From Shewanella gelidimarina (GTDB taxonomy: Bacteria > Pseudomonadota > Gammaproteobacteria > Enterobacterales > Shewanellaceae): a stretch of 64,000 nt of DNA. Position numbers and translations under genes: made by a program. Location: the NCBI RefSeq assembly GCF_023283945.1, contig NZ_JAKIKW010000013.1:1-64000 (forward strand). Direction: 5' to 3'. The notes below the pieces were generated by a model. It was given only the letters and a program-made list of their open reading frames with translations. It searched no databases and had not been told where the DNA came from. Shown here one piece after another: positions 17,102-26,611 of this stretch (position 1 is its first letter; each line of letters begins with the position of its first letter).

Positions 17102-19579
17102 ATGAAAAACGTCATTCGTCATATCGGATTGAGTGCTCTAACAGTCGCTATTTTAGCGGGTTGCTCATCGACTAACACCACTGTTGCACCTGAGCTCACT
17201 TCCGCTACAAATGTTGTAGCATTGTCAGCGCCTCCGCAAGTTGACCAAGCACTTACGCTTAATCAGATTATGGCAAATCCAGATTGGATGGGATTACTTG
17301 CAAAAGGGGCCTACTGGAGTGACGATAGCCAATCTATCTACTTTTCTCGCCAAGCCCATGGCAAGCCAACTAAAAATTACTATCAACAAGATAGCAAGGG
17401 TTCAGCAGCCAACGAGCTTGCGTTAAATCAGCTTCATGCAGCCGATCAAGAATACGGTGTGCTAGATAATGATAAGACGCGTAAAGCCTATCTCTATCAA
17501 GGTAACTTGTTTGTAAAAGATCTCGGTTCAAAAGCCATCACTCAACTTACCCGCCAAAATACCAATGTTGATGGTGTCCGCTTTTTGAACAATGGTGATA
17601 TTGCCTATTGGCAAGGTGATAATATTTTTAAAATTCACCGTGATTCAGGTTTATCCGAGCAGATAGCCAATATCAAAATGGCACCCATGCCTAAAGGTGT
17701 GCAAGATCCTTCAAGCTATATCGCCAAACAGCAACATCGCCTTATTGAATATGTTGCACTGCAGCAAAGCAACGCCAAGTCTAAGCAGCAGTATAAAGAA
17801 GCTTTAGTTAACGCAGATCCTACTATGGCAGCCAAGACATGGTATTTAGGTGATACTGAAGTGGTCACCGAGCTGAGCTTATCTCCTGACGGACGGTATG
17901 TATTGTTGTCACTGCGTGACAAAGATTACAGCTGGCGTTCAGAGCACGACATCATGCCGAACTATTTAGGTAAAGACGGTTATGTCGACGCAGTACCTGC
18001 CCGCGCACGTGTTGCCGAAGATACCCCTCCAGGTGAGCGTATGGTTATTCTTGACCTACAAACTCACACCAAAAAAGACGTTACTATTGAAGGCCTGACG
18101 GGTTTTGATGAAGACGTACTTGCGTCAGTTAAGGCAGAAAATGCCAAGGCTAAAGGTGAAAGCTATATCAGCGAAAAGTCACCGCGTAAAATACAACGCA
18201 TTCAAGATTGGGGATGGTCACAAAGTGCTATCCAATGGCAAGCTTCAGGCGATAAAGTCGCGGTTATGCTTGAAGCTATAGATAATAAAGATCGTTGGAT
18301 AGCGACGGTTGATTTAAGTAAAGGCAGTTTGAAAACCGAACATCGCCTGCATGATGATGCGTGGATTAACTACAACTTTAACCAGTATGGTTGGTTGCCC
18401 AATAGCGATAGCCTGTATTACCTTTCTGAAGAGACGGGTTATTCACACCTGTACCTAAAAGCCAGTGGCGAAAAAGCTACAGCGCTGACGCAAGGTCAAT
18501 ATGTGGTAAGTGATATTACATTGGGCCCCAAAGCACAGTTTATCTACTACAAGGCAAACAAGAGCCATCCGGGCATCGATAATGTTTATCGGGTAGAGAT
18601 TGCAACAGGTAAAGACGAGCAACTAACGCAGTGGCAAGGTCAGCTCGATTATAGTTTGAGCCCTGATGGTACGCAGTTACTGCTCAGTGCTTCTACTCGT
18701 ACAAAACCTGCAGAGCTTTTTGTACAACCTGTTGGCGGCGCGATAAAACAGCTGACTGATTATACGAGTGATGCATTTAAAAACTATGCATGGCAAGCAC
18801 CAGAAGTCGTTACTGTTCCATCAACTCATGGTGCTGGCGAGGTGTATGCTCGTGTTTATTTGCCGCAAGGATATAGCAAAGACAATGCTGACAAGTATCC
18901 GGCTGTGATCTTTAACCACGGTGCGGGTTATTTGCAAAATGCTCACTACGGCTTCTCTGGCTACTTCAGAGAGTTCATGTTCCATAACCTACTTGCTCAA
19001 CAGGGCTACGTGGTCATGGATATGGATTATCGCGGTTCAAAAGGCTACGGTCGAGATTGGCGTACAGCAGTATACCGTCAGATGGGAACCCCTGAAGTTG
19101 AAGATCTTAAAGACGGTGTCAGCTGGATGGCAGCTAATGCTAATGTCGATGCTGGTAAAGTGGGGACCTATGGTGGTTCTTACGGTGGCTTCTTAACGTT
19201 TATGGCGCTATTTAATGAGCCTGAATTGTTCCAAGCTGGCGCGGCACTGCGTCCGGTGACTGATTGGGCTCACTATAATGCACCGTATACCTCTAACATC
19301 TTAAATACGCCAGATGTTGACCCTATCGCTTATGAGCGTAGCTCGCCAATTGAGCATGCTGCAGGATTACAAAAGCCATTGTTGATTATGAGCGGTGTGT
19401 TAGATGACAATGTATTTTTCCAAGACAGCGTTCGTTTAGTACAACGTTTGATTGAGCTTGAAAAGCCGATGTTTGAGACTGCAATCTATCCGGTAGAACC
19501 TCATGGTTTCCGTCAGCCATCGAGCTGGTTAGATGAATACCGCCGTATTCATAAACTGTTTGAGCAAGAGCTTAAATAA
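17102..19579 (+). CDS. S9 family prolyl oligopeptidase-type lipoprotein peptidase
   Basis: This is a DPP-IV/acylaminoacyl-peptidase-like serine peptidase. From ATG 17102 (AAGGG upstream; preferred over TTG 17096) it has 825 residues. A lipobox (ILAGC) predicts a lipoprotein. About 50-560 is a beta-propeller with LSPDG-type repeats, and about 580-825 is the alpha/beta hydrolase: GGSYGG holds nucleophile S693, with Asp in GVLDDNVFF and His in EPHGF. It likely degrades oligopeptides in the envelope. It is a single gene, convergent with rhlE. Confidence 0.9.
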   Translation: MKNVIRHIGLSALTVAILAGCSSTNTTVAPELTSATNVVALSAPPQVDQALTLNQIMANPDWMGLLAKGAYWSDDSQSIYFSRQAHGKPTKNYYQQDSKGSAANELALNQLHAADQEYGVLDNDKTRKAYLYQGNLFVKDLGSKAITQLTRQNTNVDGVRFLNNGDIAYWQGDNIFKIHRDSGLSEQIANIKMAPMPKGVQDPSSYIAKQQHRLIEYVALQQSNAKSKQQYKEALVNADPTMAAKTWYLGDTEVVTELSLSPDGRYVLLSLRDKDYSWRSEHDIMPNYLGKDGYVDAVPARARVAEDTPPGERMVILDLQTHTKKDVTIEGLTGFDEDVLASVKAENAKAKGESYISEKSPRKIQRIQDWGWSQSAIQWQASGDKVAVMLEAIDNKDRWIATVDLSKGSLKTEHRLHDDAWINYNFNQYGWLPNSDSLYYLSEETGYSHLYLKASGEKATALTQGQYVVSDITLGPKAQFIYYKANKSHPGIDNVYRVEIATGKDEQLTQWQGQLDYSLSPDGTQLLLSASTRTKPAELFVQPVGGAIKQLTDYTSDAFKNYAWQAPEVVTVPSTHGAGEVYARVYLPQGYSKDNADKYPAVIFNHGAGYLQNAHYGFSGYFREFMFHNLLAQQGYVVMDMDYRGSKGYGRDWRTAVYRQMGTPEVEDLKDGVSWMAANANVDAGKVGTYGGSYGGFLTFMALFNEPELFQAGAALRPVTDWAHYNAPYTSNILNTPDVDPIAYERSSPIEHAAGLQKPLLIMSGVLDDNVFFQDSVRLVQRLIELEKPMFETAIYPVEPHGFRQPSSWLDEYRRIHKLFEQELK

Positions 19580-19597
19580 CGTTATTCCAGACAATAA

Positions 19598-19624
19598 AAA
19601 GGCTCCCATCGGGAGCCTTTTTTG
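19598..19624. terminator. Bidirectional terminator between S9 peptidase and rhlE
   Basis: GGCTCCC pairs with GGGAGCC around ATC, with an A-run on the left and a T-run on the right, so it can serve both convergent genes. Confidence 0.9.
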
Positions 19625-19652
19625 TTTTGGTATTCAGTGCTATAACGCGATA

Positions 19653-21086
19653 TTAGCCTTGTGGGCTATTTTCGCTGCGACGACTGCGGCGTTGCCCTGA
19701 TAACGGCGCAGATCCAGGCTTGCTTGATCGGCTATGTCTTGGGTTTTTATCCGTAGGCTTATGGCCACGCGCCGCTTCTCCGCTGCGTTGTCCATCTTTA
19801 TGTTCAACCTTACCCGCACCATCTTGTTGGCTGCGGTTAGCAGGCTTGGCACTTGAATTAGAACGTCTTTGGTTGGTGCCACGAGGGCTACTGTTACGCG
19901 GACCTTTGTTTTGTCCGTGAGATTTACCAGTCAAATCGGTCTCTGGCAGAGTATGGGTAGGTTCTAAACCTTCAATAACTCTACGTTCTAAATTTTGCTT
20001 GATCAGTATTTCGATATCACGCAGCAATTTAACTTCATCATCGCTAACCAGTGATACAGCTTGACCAGTAGCACCTGCACGGCCTGTACGTCCAATACGG
20101 TGAACATAATCCTCAGGTACATTTGGCAGGTCGAAGTTGACAACTTGAGGCAGCTGATCGATATCAAGGCCACGAGCAGCAATATCGGTTGCGACTAAAA
20201 TGCGTACATCGCCATTCTTAAATTCAGCCAGTGCTTTAGTACGTGCTCCTTGGCTTTTATTGCCATGGATGGCTGCTGCAGTAATGCCTTTAGCCTCGAG
20301 ACTTTTAGCCAAACGGTTTGCACCATGTTTAGTTCGGCTAAAAACCAAGACCTGTTGCCAGTCATTTTGCTTAATAAGCTGAACCAGAACGGCTGCTTTT
20401 TGGCCTTTATCGACCGGGCAGATCCACTGGGTTACAGTATTGGCTGTGGCGTTGCGAGGTGTTACTGAGATTTCTACCGGATTGTTGACTAAGCCTTTAG
20501 CTAACTTACGAATATCATCAGAGAAAGTCGCAGAGAACATTAAGTTTTGACGCTTAGCGGGTAGCGCGGCAATAATCTTCTTAATATCGTGAATAAAGCC
20601 CATATCTAGCATACGGTCAGCTTCATCTAGTACTAAGACTTCAAGCTGGCTAAAGTTGACGGCGCGTTGGTTATAAAGATCAAGCAGGCGACCTGGAGTC
20701 GCGACTAGGATGTCAACACCACGACTAAGCTTTGATATTTGTGGGCCAATGCCGACACCACCAAAAATAACCGCTGATTTTAGAGGCAGATTTTTACCGT
20801 AAACTTCTACACTTTCACCCACTTGAGCCGCGAGTTCGCGCGTCGGGGTTAATACTAATGCTCGCACTTGTTTTGCTGGAGCTTTGGTGCCTTTTGAAAG
20901 AATCTCTAACAGTGGCAATGTAAAGCCAGCTGTTTTGCCTGTCCCGGTTTGGGCGGCGGCCATAACGTCTTTACCTTCAAGCACCGCTGGAATTGCCTGT
21001 GCTTGAATTGGAGATGGAGTGTCATAGCCTTTGCTAGCGACAGCTTTCAAAATTTGGGCTGATAAGCCCAGTGAAGCAAAACTCAT
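19653..21086 (-). CDS. rhlE: DEAD-box ATP-dependent RNA helicase RhlE
   Basis: This helicase acts on structured RNA in ribosome assembly and RNA decay. Of 477 residues, the Q motif region ([14 protein letters not shown]) is followed by [30 protein letters not shown], and the second RecA domain with RGLDIDQLP and [10 protein letters not shown]. From about 385 the tail is basic and Ser/Arg/Gly-rich, as in RhlE proteins. Two hairpins lie just upstream of the start (21104-21164). Confidence 0.95.
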   Translation of the reverse strand: MSFASLGLSAQILKAVASKGYDTPSPIQAQAIPAVLEGKDVMAAAQTGTGKTAGFTLPLLEILSKGTKAPAKQVRALVLTPTRELAAQVGESVEVYGKNLPLKSAVIFGGVGIGPQISKLSRGVDILVATPGRLLDLYNQRAVNFSQLEVLVLDEADRMLDMGFIHDIKKIIAALPAKRQNLMFSATFSDDIRKLAKGLVNNPVEISVTPRNATANTVTQWICPVDKGQKAAVLVQLIKQNDWQQVLVFSRTKHGANRLAKSLEAKGITAAAIHGNKSQGARTKALAEFKNGDVRILVATDIAARGLDIDQLPQVVNFDLPNVPEDYVHRIGRTGRAGATGQAVSLVSDDEVKLLRDIEILIKQNLERRVIEGLEPTHTLPETDLTGKSHGQNKGPRNSSPRGTNQRRSNSSAKPANRSQQDGAGKVEHKDGQRSGEAARGHKPTDKNPRHSRSSKPGSAPLSGQRRSRRSENSPQG

Positions 21087-21103
21087 AGATTGGTCTCATT
21101 TCG

Positions 21104-21164
21104 GCCAGCCAAGCTGGCGTAAAGCGCGCTGACTGCTGTTATAGGAGGGCCGGCTAATGCTGGC
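21104..21164 (-). promoter_or_regulatory. Two hairpins in the rhlE leader
   Basis: GCCAGC/GCTGGC with a 3-base loop (21104-21118) and GCCGGC/GCTGGC with a TAAT loop (21149-21164) lie in tandem upstream of rhlE. Structured leaders are common for cold-induced helicase mRNAs. No T-run follows either, so they are not terminators. Confidence 0.4.
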
Positions 21165-21467
21165 GGGCGTGCAGCTTACAGGATCTGCCCAAAAAGCGCC
21201 ATTTAATAAACAATAGCGCTATTATCTTCATCGTTTAGAGTATGGCAGTGAATAGCCGTTTTTGAACGGGAGTATAGGGTAATGATTACCCACTTAGCTG
21301 CTGGGAAAACAGCCTAATTGAGTTAAAGTTCTCAGTTGTGTGATTTTTAGTCGCTTAAAAGATGTTGTTTCGAGTCCGCACGTGTTAATCTCGCGCCCCT
21401 GAAAGTTTATCTATCGACTGCAACTCAAACTTAGCCAATCGCTTTTGGTCTATTTAAGGTGTATTCC
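21165..21467. other. Divergent intergenic region rhlE / DUF3565 gene
   Basis: About 300 bases containing the presumed divergent promoters. I see no repeat, RNA gene or recognisable operator. Confidence 0.35.
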
Positions 21468-21674
21468 TTGCTACAAGCCATTATTAATTATCATAAAGAT
21501 GATGAACAACATTGGGTTGCAGAGTTAGCTTGTGGTCATAACCAGCATGTGCGTCATCGTCCACCGTGGGAAAGCCGTGGTTGGGTGACAAGCATTCGCG
21601 GGAGAAAATCTATGCTCGGGTATCAACTCACATGTCAACTATGTGAATTCGACATGGTAGACAAACTGAAGTGA
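21468..21674 (+). CDS. DUF3565 family small protein
   Basis: A 68-residue protein from a TTG start. AAGG at 21456-21459 is correctly spaced for TTG 21468, whereas the in-frame GTG 21459 has no ribosome site, and the TTG product (MLQAIINYHKDDEQHWVAEL) matches the usual family start. ELACGHNQHVRHRPPWESRGW plus the C-terminal CQLCEF pair suggests a small metal-binding fold with Cys and His residues. Function is unknown in the family as far as I know. Confidence 0.8.
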   Translation: MLQAIINYHKDDEQHWVAELACGHNQHVRHRPPWESRGWVTSIRGRKSMLGYQLTCQLCEFDMVDKLK

Positions 21675-21869
21675 TAGCTTAATAGGCGAATTGATTAGTC
21701 AGACATATTATTAACGACTATGATTTGGCATGGCAATTACGCGCTATTACGCTGAAAGAATATTGAAGGTAGCAGCAAAGCAATGGCGGTTGCTGTTACT
21801 TATGATTGAGCTAAATCATTAACGCATTAAGCTCAAAGTATTACGATTATTGTTAGGAAAATAAGTAAC

Positions 21870-22220
21870 ATGACACAAACAAAGAAGTATGATTTTCGCG
21901 TTGTTGAAGATAAAACAACTTGGACTGGCCAGATCACTCGTCGTCAATCAGCTAGAAAAATAGTGGTATCAAAAACCCAAAAAGGTTTTGCTACTGAAGC
22001 TGAAGCGATAGCGTGGGGCGAAACTGAGCTGAAATCATTCTTAGAGAACCTTGTTAAGCGTAACGAACGTAAAGCTATAGCGCGTGACGAGCGTAATAAA
22101 GCGGCTGACGCTAAAGAGCTTGCTGCTGATGTATGGCGCAGTGCTCGTGACGAAAAGAGAGCATCTGAGAGTGATTCCGCAGACGAAAACCTTGATTACG
22201 GCTCAGACGCCGAGCGTTAA
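21870..22220 (+). CDS. DUF3622 family small protein
   Basis: The 116 residues comprise an N-terminal beta-rich part (about 1-60, YDFRVVEDKTTWTGQITRRQSARKIVVSK) and a long charged helix (60-100) ending in an acidic tail. No catalytic motif is visible. The family is found in marine gammaproteobacteria; its role is unknown. It is a single gene with a terminator at 22277. An imperfect FNR-like palindrome lies upstream (21806-21819). Confidence 0.8.
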   Translation: MTQTKKYDFRVVEDKTTWTGQITRRQSARKIVVSKTQKGFATEAEAIAWGETELKSFLENLVKRNERKAIARDERNKAADAKELAADVWRSARDEKRASESDSADENLDYGSDAER

Positions 22221-22276
22221 TTGAGACGCTAACTTGCCAAGTGTTATTACACTTATCTTAGGCAAAAAATAAAATT

Positions 22277-22309
22277 AACCGCGATAAGCTTAGCTTTCGC
22301 GGTTTTTTT
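22277..22309 (+). terminator. Terminator after the DUF3622 gene
   Basis: AACCGCGA pairs with TCGCGGTT, with an inner AAGC/GCTT helix, followed by seven T. Confidence 0.93.
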
Positions 22310-22608
22310 GTGCTTAAAAAGCTAACTATTATGGCGAATGATGTTGAGTCATCGTCGCCCTTTTATTGATCTAGCTCAATTTTTGTGAGTCTCATAGCAA
22401 ATACGTCACTGGCGTTTTATTCCGCGTTTAATGCCTGCGATACTAGCCATCCTTTATGCCTCAACATTAATATTTTTTAGGCTACGGAACTTACACTTAA
22501 ATGCAGTCCTCTTAAGTACTGCCTTCTTGGTGACGGCCTTCAGGCGTCTTACTCTTACTCCGTTAATTTATTAAGCTTATCTGTCAAGTACAGTAAACCT
22601 GGGATCCA
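22310..22608. other. Intergenic region upstream of cydDC
   Basis: About 300 bases between the DUF3622 terminator and cydD. An FNR/EtrA-like site lies at 22366-22379. Nothing else recognisable is present. Confidence 0.4.
22366..22379. promoter_or_regulatory. FNR/EtrA-like site upstream of cydDC
   Basis: TTGATCTAGCTCAA matches the FNR consensus TTGAT-N4-ATCAA at 9 of 10 defined bases. It lies about 230 bases before cydD. FNR control of cydDC is known in E. coli; the site here is inferred from sequence only. Confidence 0.35.
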
Positions 22609-24423
22609 ATGGATAAAACCGTAGAGAAACAACTCACTCACTGGCTCAAACAGCAAAAATCAGCCTGTGGTTATTACCTCAATGTATCGATTTTCTTCGG
22701 GGTGCTAACCGGCATAAGTTTGATGTGTCAGGCATGGCTCATTGCCACCATATTACAAGGCATCATTATCGATGAGCTGCCTAAGGCAGCCTTTAGTGAC
22801 CATTTTTGGTTACTGTTGCTGCTCACTATTGTTAGAGGTGTATTGGCATTTGCTAGAGAGCGTTCAAGTTTTAAAGCGGGTGCGCTGCTACGGGTGCATA
22901 TGCGCGCTGCGGTACTGGATAAGTTGGCCGCATTAGGGCCTGCTTTTATTCAAGGTAAACCTGCTGGCAGTTGGGCGAGCATTGTGCTTGAGCAGGTGGA
23001 AGACTTACAAGATTTCTACGCACGTTATTTGCCACAGATTGTTCTGGCAGGCTTTATTCCACTGATTATTTTAATGGCTGTATTCCCGGTCAATTGGGCG
23101 GCAGGGATTATTTTACTCGCGACCGCACCGCTTATCCCGATGTTCATGATTTTAGTGGGAATGGGGGCCGCGGATGCCAACCGTAAAAACTTTGGTGCCC
23201 TAGCTCGTTTAAGTGGTCACTTTATGGATAGGCTGAAAGGCTTGTCGACCTTGAAGCTGTTTAATCAAGGTGCCAAAGAAGCTAAGGCGATTGAGAAAGC
23301 GTCAGAAGAGTTCAGAGAACGCACCATGTCGGTTCTGCGAATGGCGTTTCTCAGTTCAGCAGTGCTTGAGTTCTTTGCCGCGGTATCGATTGCGGTCTTG
23401 GCGGTGTATTTTGGTTTCAGTTATTTAGGCCATTTGGATTTTGGTCATTACGGTACCTCAATCAGCTTATTTACCGGTCTATTTATTCTTATTCTCGCGC
23501 CAGAGTTTTACCAACCACTGCGAGATATGGGCACCCATTATCATGCTAAAGCACAGGCGATTGGCGCTGCAGAAGAGCTAATGGCTCTGCTTGACCATCC
23601 AGAAGCAAACGCGGGTCAAAAAATGGGTACGGGTGATGAACTTGAGGCTGAGATTAGTATTGAAGCCATTGATCTTAAAGTTTATAGCGTCGATGGCACC
23701 GAGCTGCTTGGACCGATTAGTTTTACGTTGCAGCAAGGTGAGCATTTAGCCGTCGTAGGGGCTAGCGGTGCGGGTAAAACAAGTTTGCTTAGTGCCTTAT
23801 TAGGCTTTTTGCCGTATCAAGGCCAGCTTAAGGTTAATGGTATTGAGTTGCGCCAATTACCGATGTCGCAGTGGCGTAAAAAATTGGCATGGCTTGGGCA
23901 GGAGCCACAACTGTTTTGTGGCACTGTGCGTGAAAATGTCGCGCTAGGACAGTTAGCACAAGACCAAGCATTGTCAGATGATGCTATTAAGGCATTGTTA
24001 GCCCAAGCGCACATTCTCGATTTTATTGAATCGCAACCGCTAGGGCTAGACCATCCTATACAAGAACAAACGGCAGGCTTGTCTGTTGGGCAAGCCCAAC
24101 GTATAGCACTCGCTAGAGCGCTAGCGCAGCAGCCTAAACTATACATATTAGATGAACCTACCGCGAGTCTAGACAGCTTAAGCGAACAAGCTGTACAAGC
24201 GACGTTAGCTGATGCGATGCAAGCAACGGGTTGTCTAATGGTGACTCATCGGTTGGAATCATTAAGTTCGATGGACAGAGTATTAGTGATGGAGAATGGC
24301 TTATTGGCACAGCAAGGTACATTTGCTGAGCTTTCAGCGGCTGAAGGGGTATTTAAGCGAATGTTACTTGAGTCAGCGCCTGTTGATATTGAGCTCGCGA
24401 CGAAGACGGAGGGAGAGCTGTAA
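22609..24423 (+). CDS. cydD: Thiol (glutathione/cysteine) ABC exporter subunit CydD
   Basis: CydDC exports glutathione and cysteine to the periplasm and is needed to assemble cytochrome bd oxidase. Of 604 residues, the first 320 form a six-helix transmembrane domain. The nucleotide-binding domain has Walker A GASGAGKTSLL (about 385), signature LSVGQAQRIALARAL and Walker B LYILDEPTASLD. The signature starts LSVGQ rather than LSGGQ, as in many CydD proteins. It shares one base with cydC. Confidence 0.94.
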   Translation: MDKTVEKQLTHWLKQQKSACGYYLNVSIFFGVLTGISLMCQAWLIATILQGIIIDELPKAAFSDHFWLLLLLTIVRGVLAFARERSSFKAGALLRVHMRAAVLDKLAALGPAFIQGKPAGSWASIVLEQVEDLQDFYARYLPQIVLAGFIPLIILMAVFPVNWAAGIILLATAPLIPMFMILVGMGAADANRKNFGALARLSGHFMDRLKGLSTLKLFNQGAKEAKAIEKASEEFRERTMSVLRMAFLSSAVLEFFAAVSIAVLAVYFGFSYLGHLDFGHYGTSISLFTGLFILILAPEFYQPLRDMGTHYHAKAQAIGAAEELMALLDHPEANAGQKMGTGDELEAEISIEAIDLKVYSVDGTELLGPISFTLQQGEHLAVVGASGAGKTSLLSALLGFLPYQGQLKVNGIELRQLPMSQWRKKLAWLGQEPQLFCGTVRENVALGQLAQDQALSDDAIKALLAQAHILDFIESQPLGLDHPIQEQTAGLSVGQAQRIALARALAQQPKLYILDEPTASLDSLSEQAVQATLADAMQATGCLMVTHRLESLSSMDRVLVMENGLLAQQGTFAELSAAEGVFKRMLLESAPVDIELATKTEGEL

Positions 24424-26162
24424 TGAAAGCGCTATTACCTTACATTAAACGATTTAAAAGCCAATGGTTCATGATGTTTATCGGACTGTTTTTAAGCGTG
24501 ACCACAATGATGGCTGGTCTTGGCTTATTAGCGCTTTCCGGTTGGTTCTTATCCGCTGCAGCGGTTGCTGGGCTCACCGTTGTTACGGCGCAGATGTTTA
24601 ACTATTTTACGCCTGCTGGTGGTGTTCGTTTGTTATCGATTGTTCGCACTGCGAGCCGTTATGGCGAACGATTAGCCACTCACGAGGCAACATTTAGTTT
24701 ATTAACCGATCTGCGTTGTTGGGTGTGGAATAAGCTGATGCCGCTGAGTGCTAAAAACCTGCAGGGGATCCGCCGAGGAGACTTACTTAATCGGCTAGTG
24801 GCAGATATCGATACGTTAGATCATCTTTACTTGCGCTTGCTTACACCGCTACTAGCTTCATTATTGATGCTAGTTGGGCTGTATTTCTTTATTTCATGGT
24901 TTGATGCAAAACTGGCGGCCACACTCTGTAGCATATTATTGGCAGTATGGTTGCTTCTGCCAACGGTATTTTACTTTCTCGGTCGTAAACCAGGTATCGC
25001 CCAGCTCGAAACTAAGCGCGAGTTACGGGTGCAGTTACTCGAGTACTTGCAAGGCCAAGCCGAGTTAACCTTATTTGGTGCACAAGGGCTGTATCGCCAG
25101 CGCTTAAACGGTGCTGAAAGCTTAATGATCGCCAGTCAGAATCGAATGAATCGGGTGACGGCACTCAGTCAAGCATGTCTCATCTTCTGTCATGGTTTTG
25201 CGGTGCTAGTCATGCTGTACATGGCTGCAGCGGGAGTAGGGGAGTCTGTACCGCCAGGGCCAAAACTGGCAATGATTGTATTTATAACGATGGCGACCAT
25301 TGAGATGATGATGCCATTAGCTGGGGCATTTCAGCACCTTTCCGCTTGTAGCTCAGCAGCAACCCGACTTAATCAAGTGGTAGAGCAAACCCCAGAGGTC
25401 ACTTTTGCAGAAGATAATCATCTGCAAGTCAGTGAGGGCAGTGTTGAATTATTCAATATCGATTTTGGTTATGACCCTGAGCACAGCGTACTGCAACAAC
25501 TTAACTTCGTCATTCCAGCGGGGGCCAAGGTCGCTTTACTGGGGCAAACGGGTTGTGGGAAGTCGAGTTTATTGTCATTGATTACTCGGGAGTGGTTACC
25601 ACAAAATGGCCAAGTGATATTGGATGGGCGTGACGCGAGTGCTTATTCTGAGGACGCTCTACGCAAATCAATGTCGGTCGTGAGCCAACGTATCTATCTA
25701 TTTAGCGGCACCTTAAGAGAGAACTTAGCTATCGCATTGGATAACGCTAGCCGTAAAGATGACGATAAGTTGATTGCGGTGTTAGAAAAAGTCGGCTTAG
25801 GGGTCTTACTACAAGGTGATAAGCCATTAGACAACTGGATTGGTGAGGGTGGTCGGCAGTTATCGGGTGGCGAGCAGCGCAGAATTGGCGTGGCTAGAGC
25901 ACTGCTTAGAGATGCGCCTATGTTACTGCTTGATGAGCCAACAGAAGGGCTCGATAAGAAAACAGAGCGAGAGATTTTAGCACTATTGTTTGCGTTTGCG
26001 AGTGATAAAACGGTATTGATGATCAGCCATCGTTTAACGGCAATGGCGAGAATGGACACGATTCATTTGATGGAACAAGGTAAAATCCGTTGTTCTGGGA
26101 ATCATCAACAACTACTCGCAAGCGATAGCTATTATGCCAGCTTATATCAAAAAATAGCATAA
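24423..26162 (+). CDS. cydC: Thiol (glutathione/cysteine) ABC exporter subunit CydC
   Basis: This is the partner half-transporter of CydD. Of 579 residues, six membrane helices occupy about 1-310. The nucleotide-binding domain shows Walker A GQTGCGKSSLL, signature LSGGEQRRIGVARALL and Walker B MLLLDEPTEGLD, with switch His in MISHRL. Together with cydD it forms a two-gene operon that converges on putA. Confidence 0.94.
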   Translation: MKALLPYIKRFKSQWFMMFIGLFLSVTTMMAGLGLLALSGWFLSAAAVAGLTVVTAQMFNYFTPAGGVRLLSIVRTASRYGERLATHEATFSLLTDLRCWVWNKLMPLSAKNLQGIRRGDLLNRLVADIDTLDHLYLRLLTPLLASLLMLVGLYFFISWFDAKLAATLCSILLAVWLLLPTVFYFLGRKPGIAQLETKRELRVQLLEYLQGQAELTLFGAQGLYRQRLNGAESLMIASQNRMNRVTALSQACLIFCHGFAVLVMLYMAAAGVGESVPPGPKLAMIVFITMATIEMMMPLAGAFQHLSACSSAATRLNQVVEQTPEVTFAEDNHLQVSEGSVELFNIDFGYDPEHSVLQQLNFVIPAGAKVALLGQTGCGKSSLLSLITREWLPQNGQVILDGRDASAYSEDALRKSMSVVSQRIYLFSGTLRENLAIALDNASRKDDDKLIAVLEKVGLGVLLQGDKPLDNWIGEGGRQLSGGEQRRIGVARALLRDAPMLLLDEPTEGLDKKTEREILALLFAFASDKTVLMISHRLTAMARMDTIHLMEQGKIRCSGNHQQLLASDSYYASLYQKIA

Positions 26163-26540
26163 GCGGCTGAACGATTCGATTCTGCAGTGCTACGCCTTGT
26201 TATTGTGGCGTGGATATATTTTTAGTATTTTAATTCAGTAGTTTAGGGCTGGATTTCAGCAGCTGATTGGTATCGTGTGACAGCGATATAAAATGGCATG
26301 ATCGCATTCGTGGTCACATTGTTCGTTTTTATAGCTAGAAAATCAGGTGGTGTCTGCTAATGAATGAAACTGCTTTAGCCTGGATTGGTCTTAAATCGTG
26401 TGTCGTAATGGATGCTCGTGAGAGTGAGCAGAAAGTTTCGTTACAATGATGCTTAAGTTCATAGTCTTGTACTTATGATCTGGCCATCGTATGCCGCGTT
26501 AATGATATTGAGAGAGCGCTTTGGTTGGAAAGAAGACATA
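26163..26540. other. Intergenic region between convergent cydC and putA
   Basis: About 380 bases with no convincing ORF, repeat or RNA gene before the bidirectional terminator at 26541. Confidence 0.35.
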
Positions 26541-26571
26541 AAAAAGCCAGATTGAAAATCTGGCTTTTTTT
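26541..26571. terminator. Bidirectional terminator between cydC and putA
   Basis: A 13-bp stem (AAAAAGCCAGATT with AATCTGGCTTTTT) around GAA, with A- and T-runs on both sides. It is 41 bases beyond the putA stop and 379 beyond cydC. Confidence 0.9.
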
Positions 26572-26611
26572 ATCGTAATATTAACAATTAAGGCTGTTCT
26601 ACCTTAGAACA

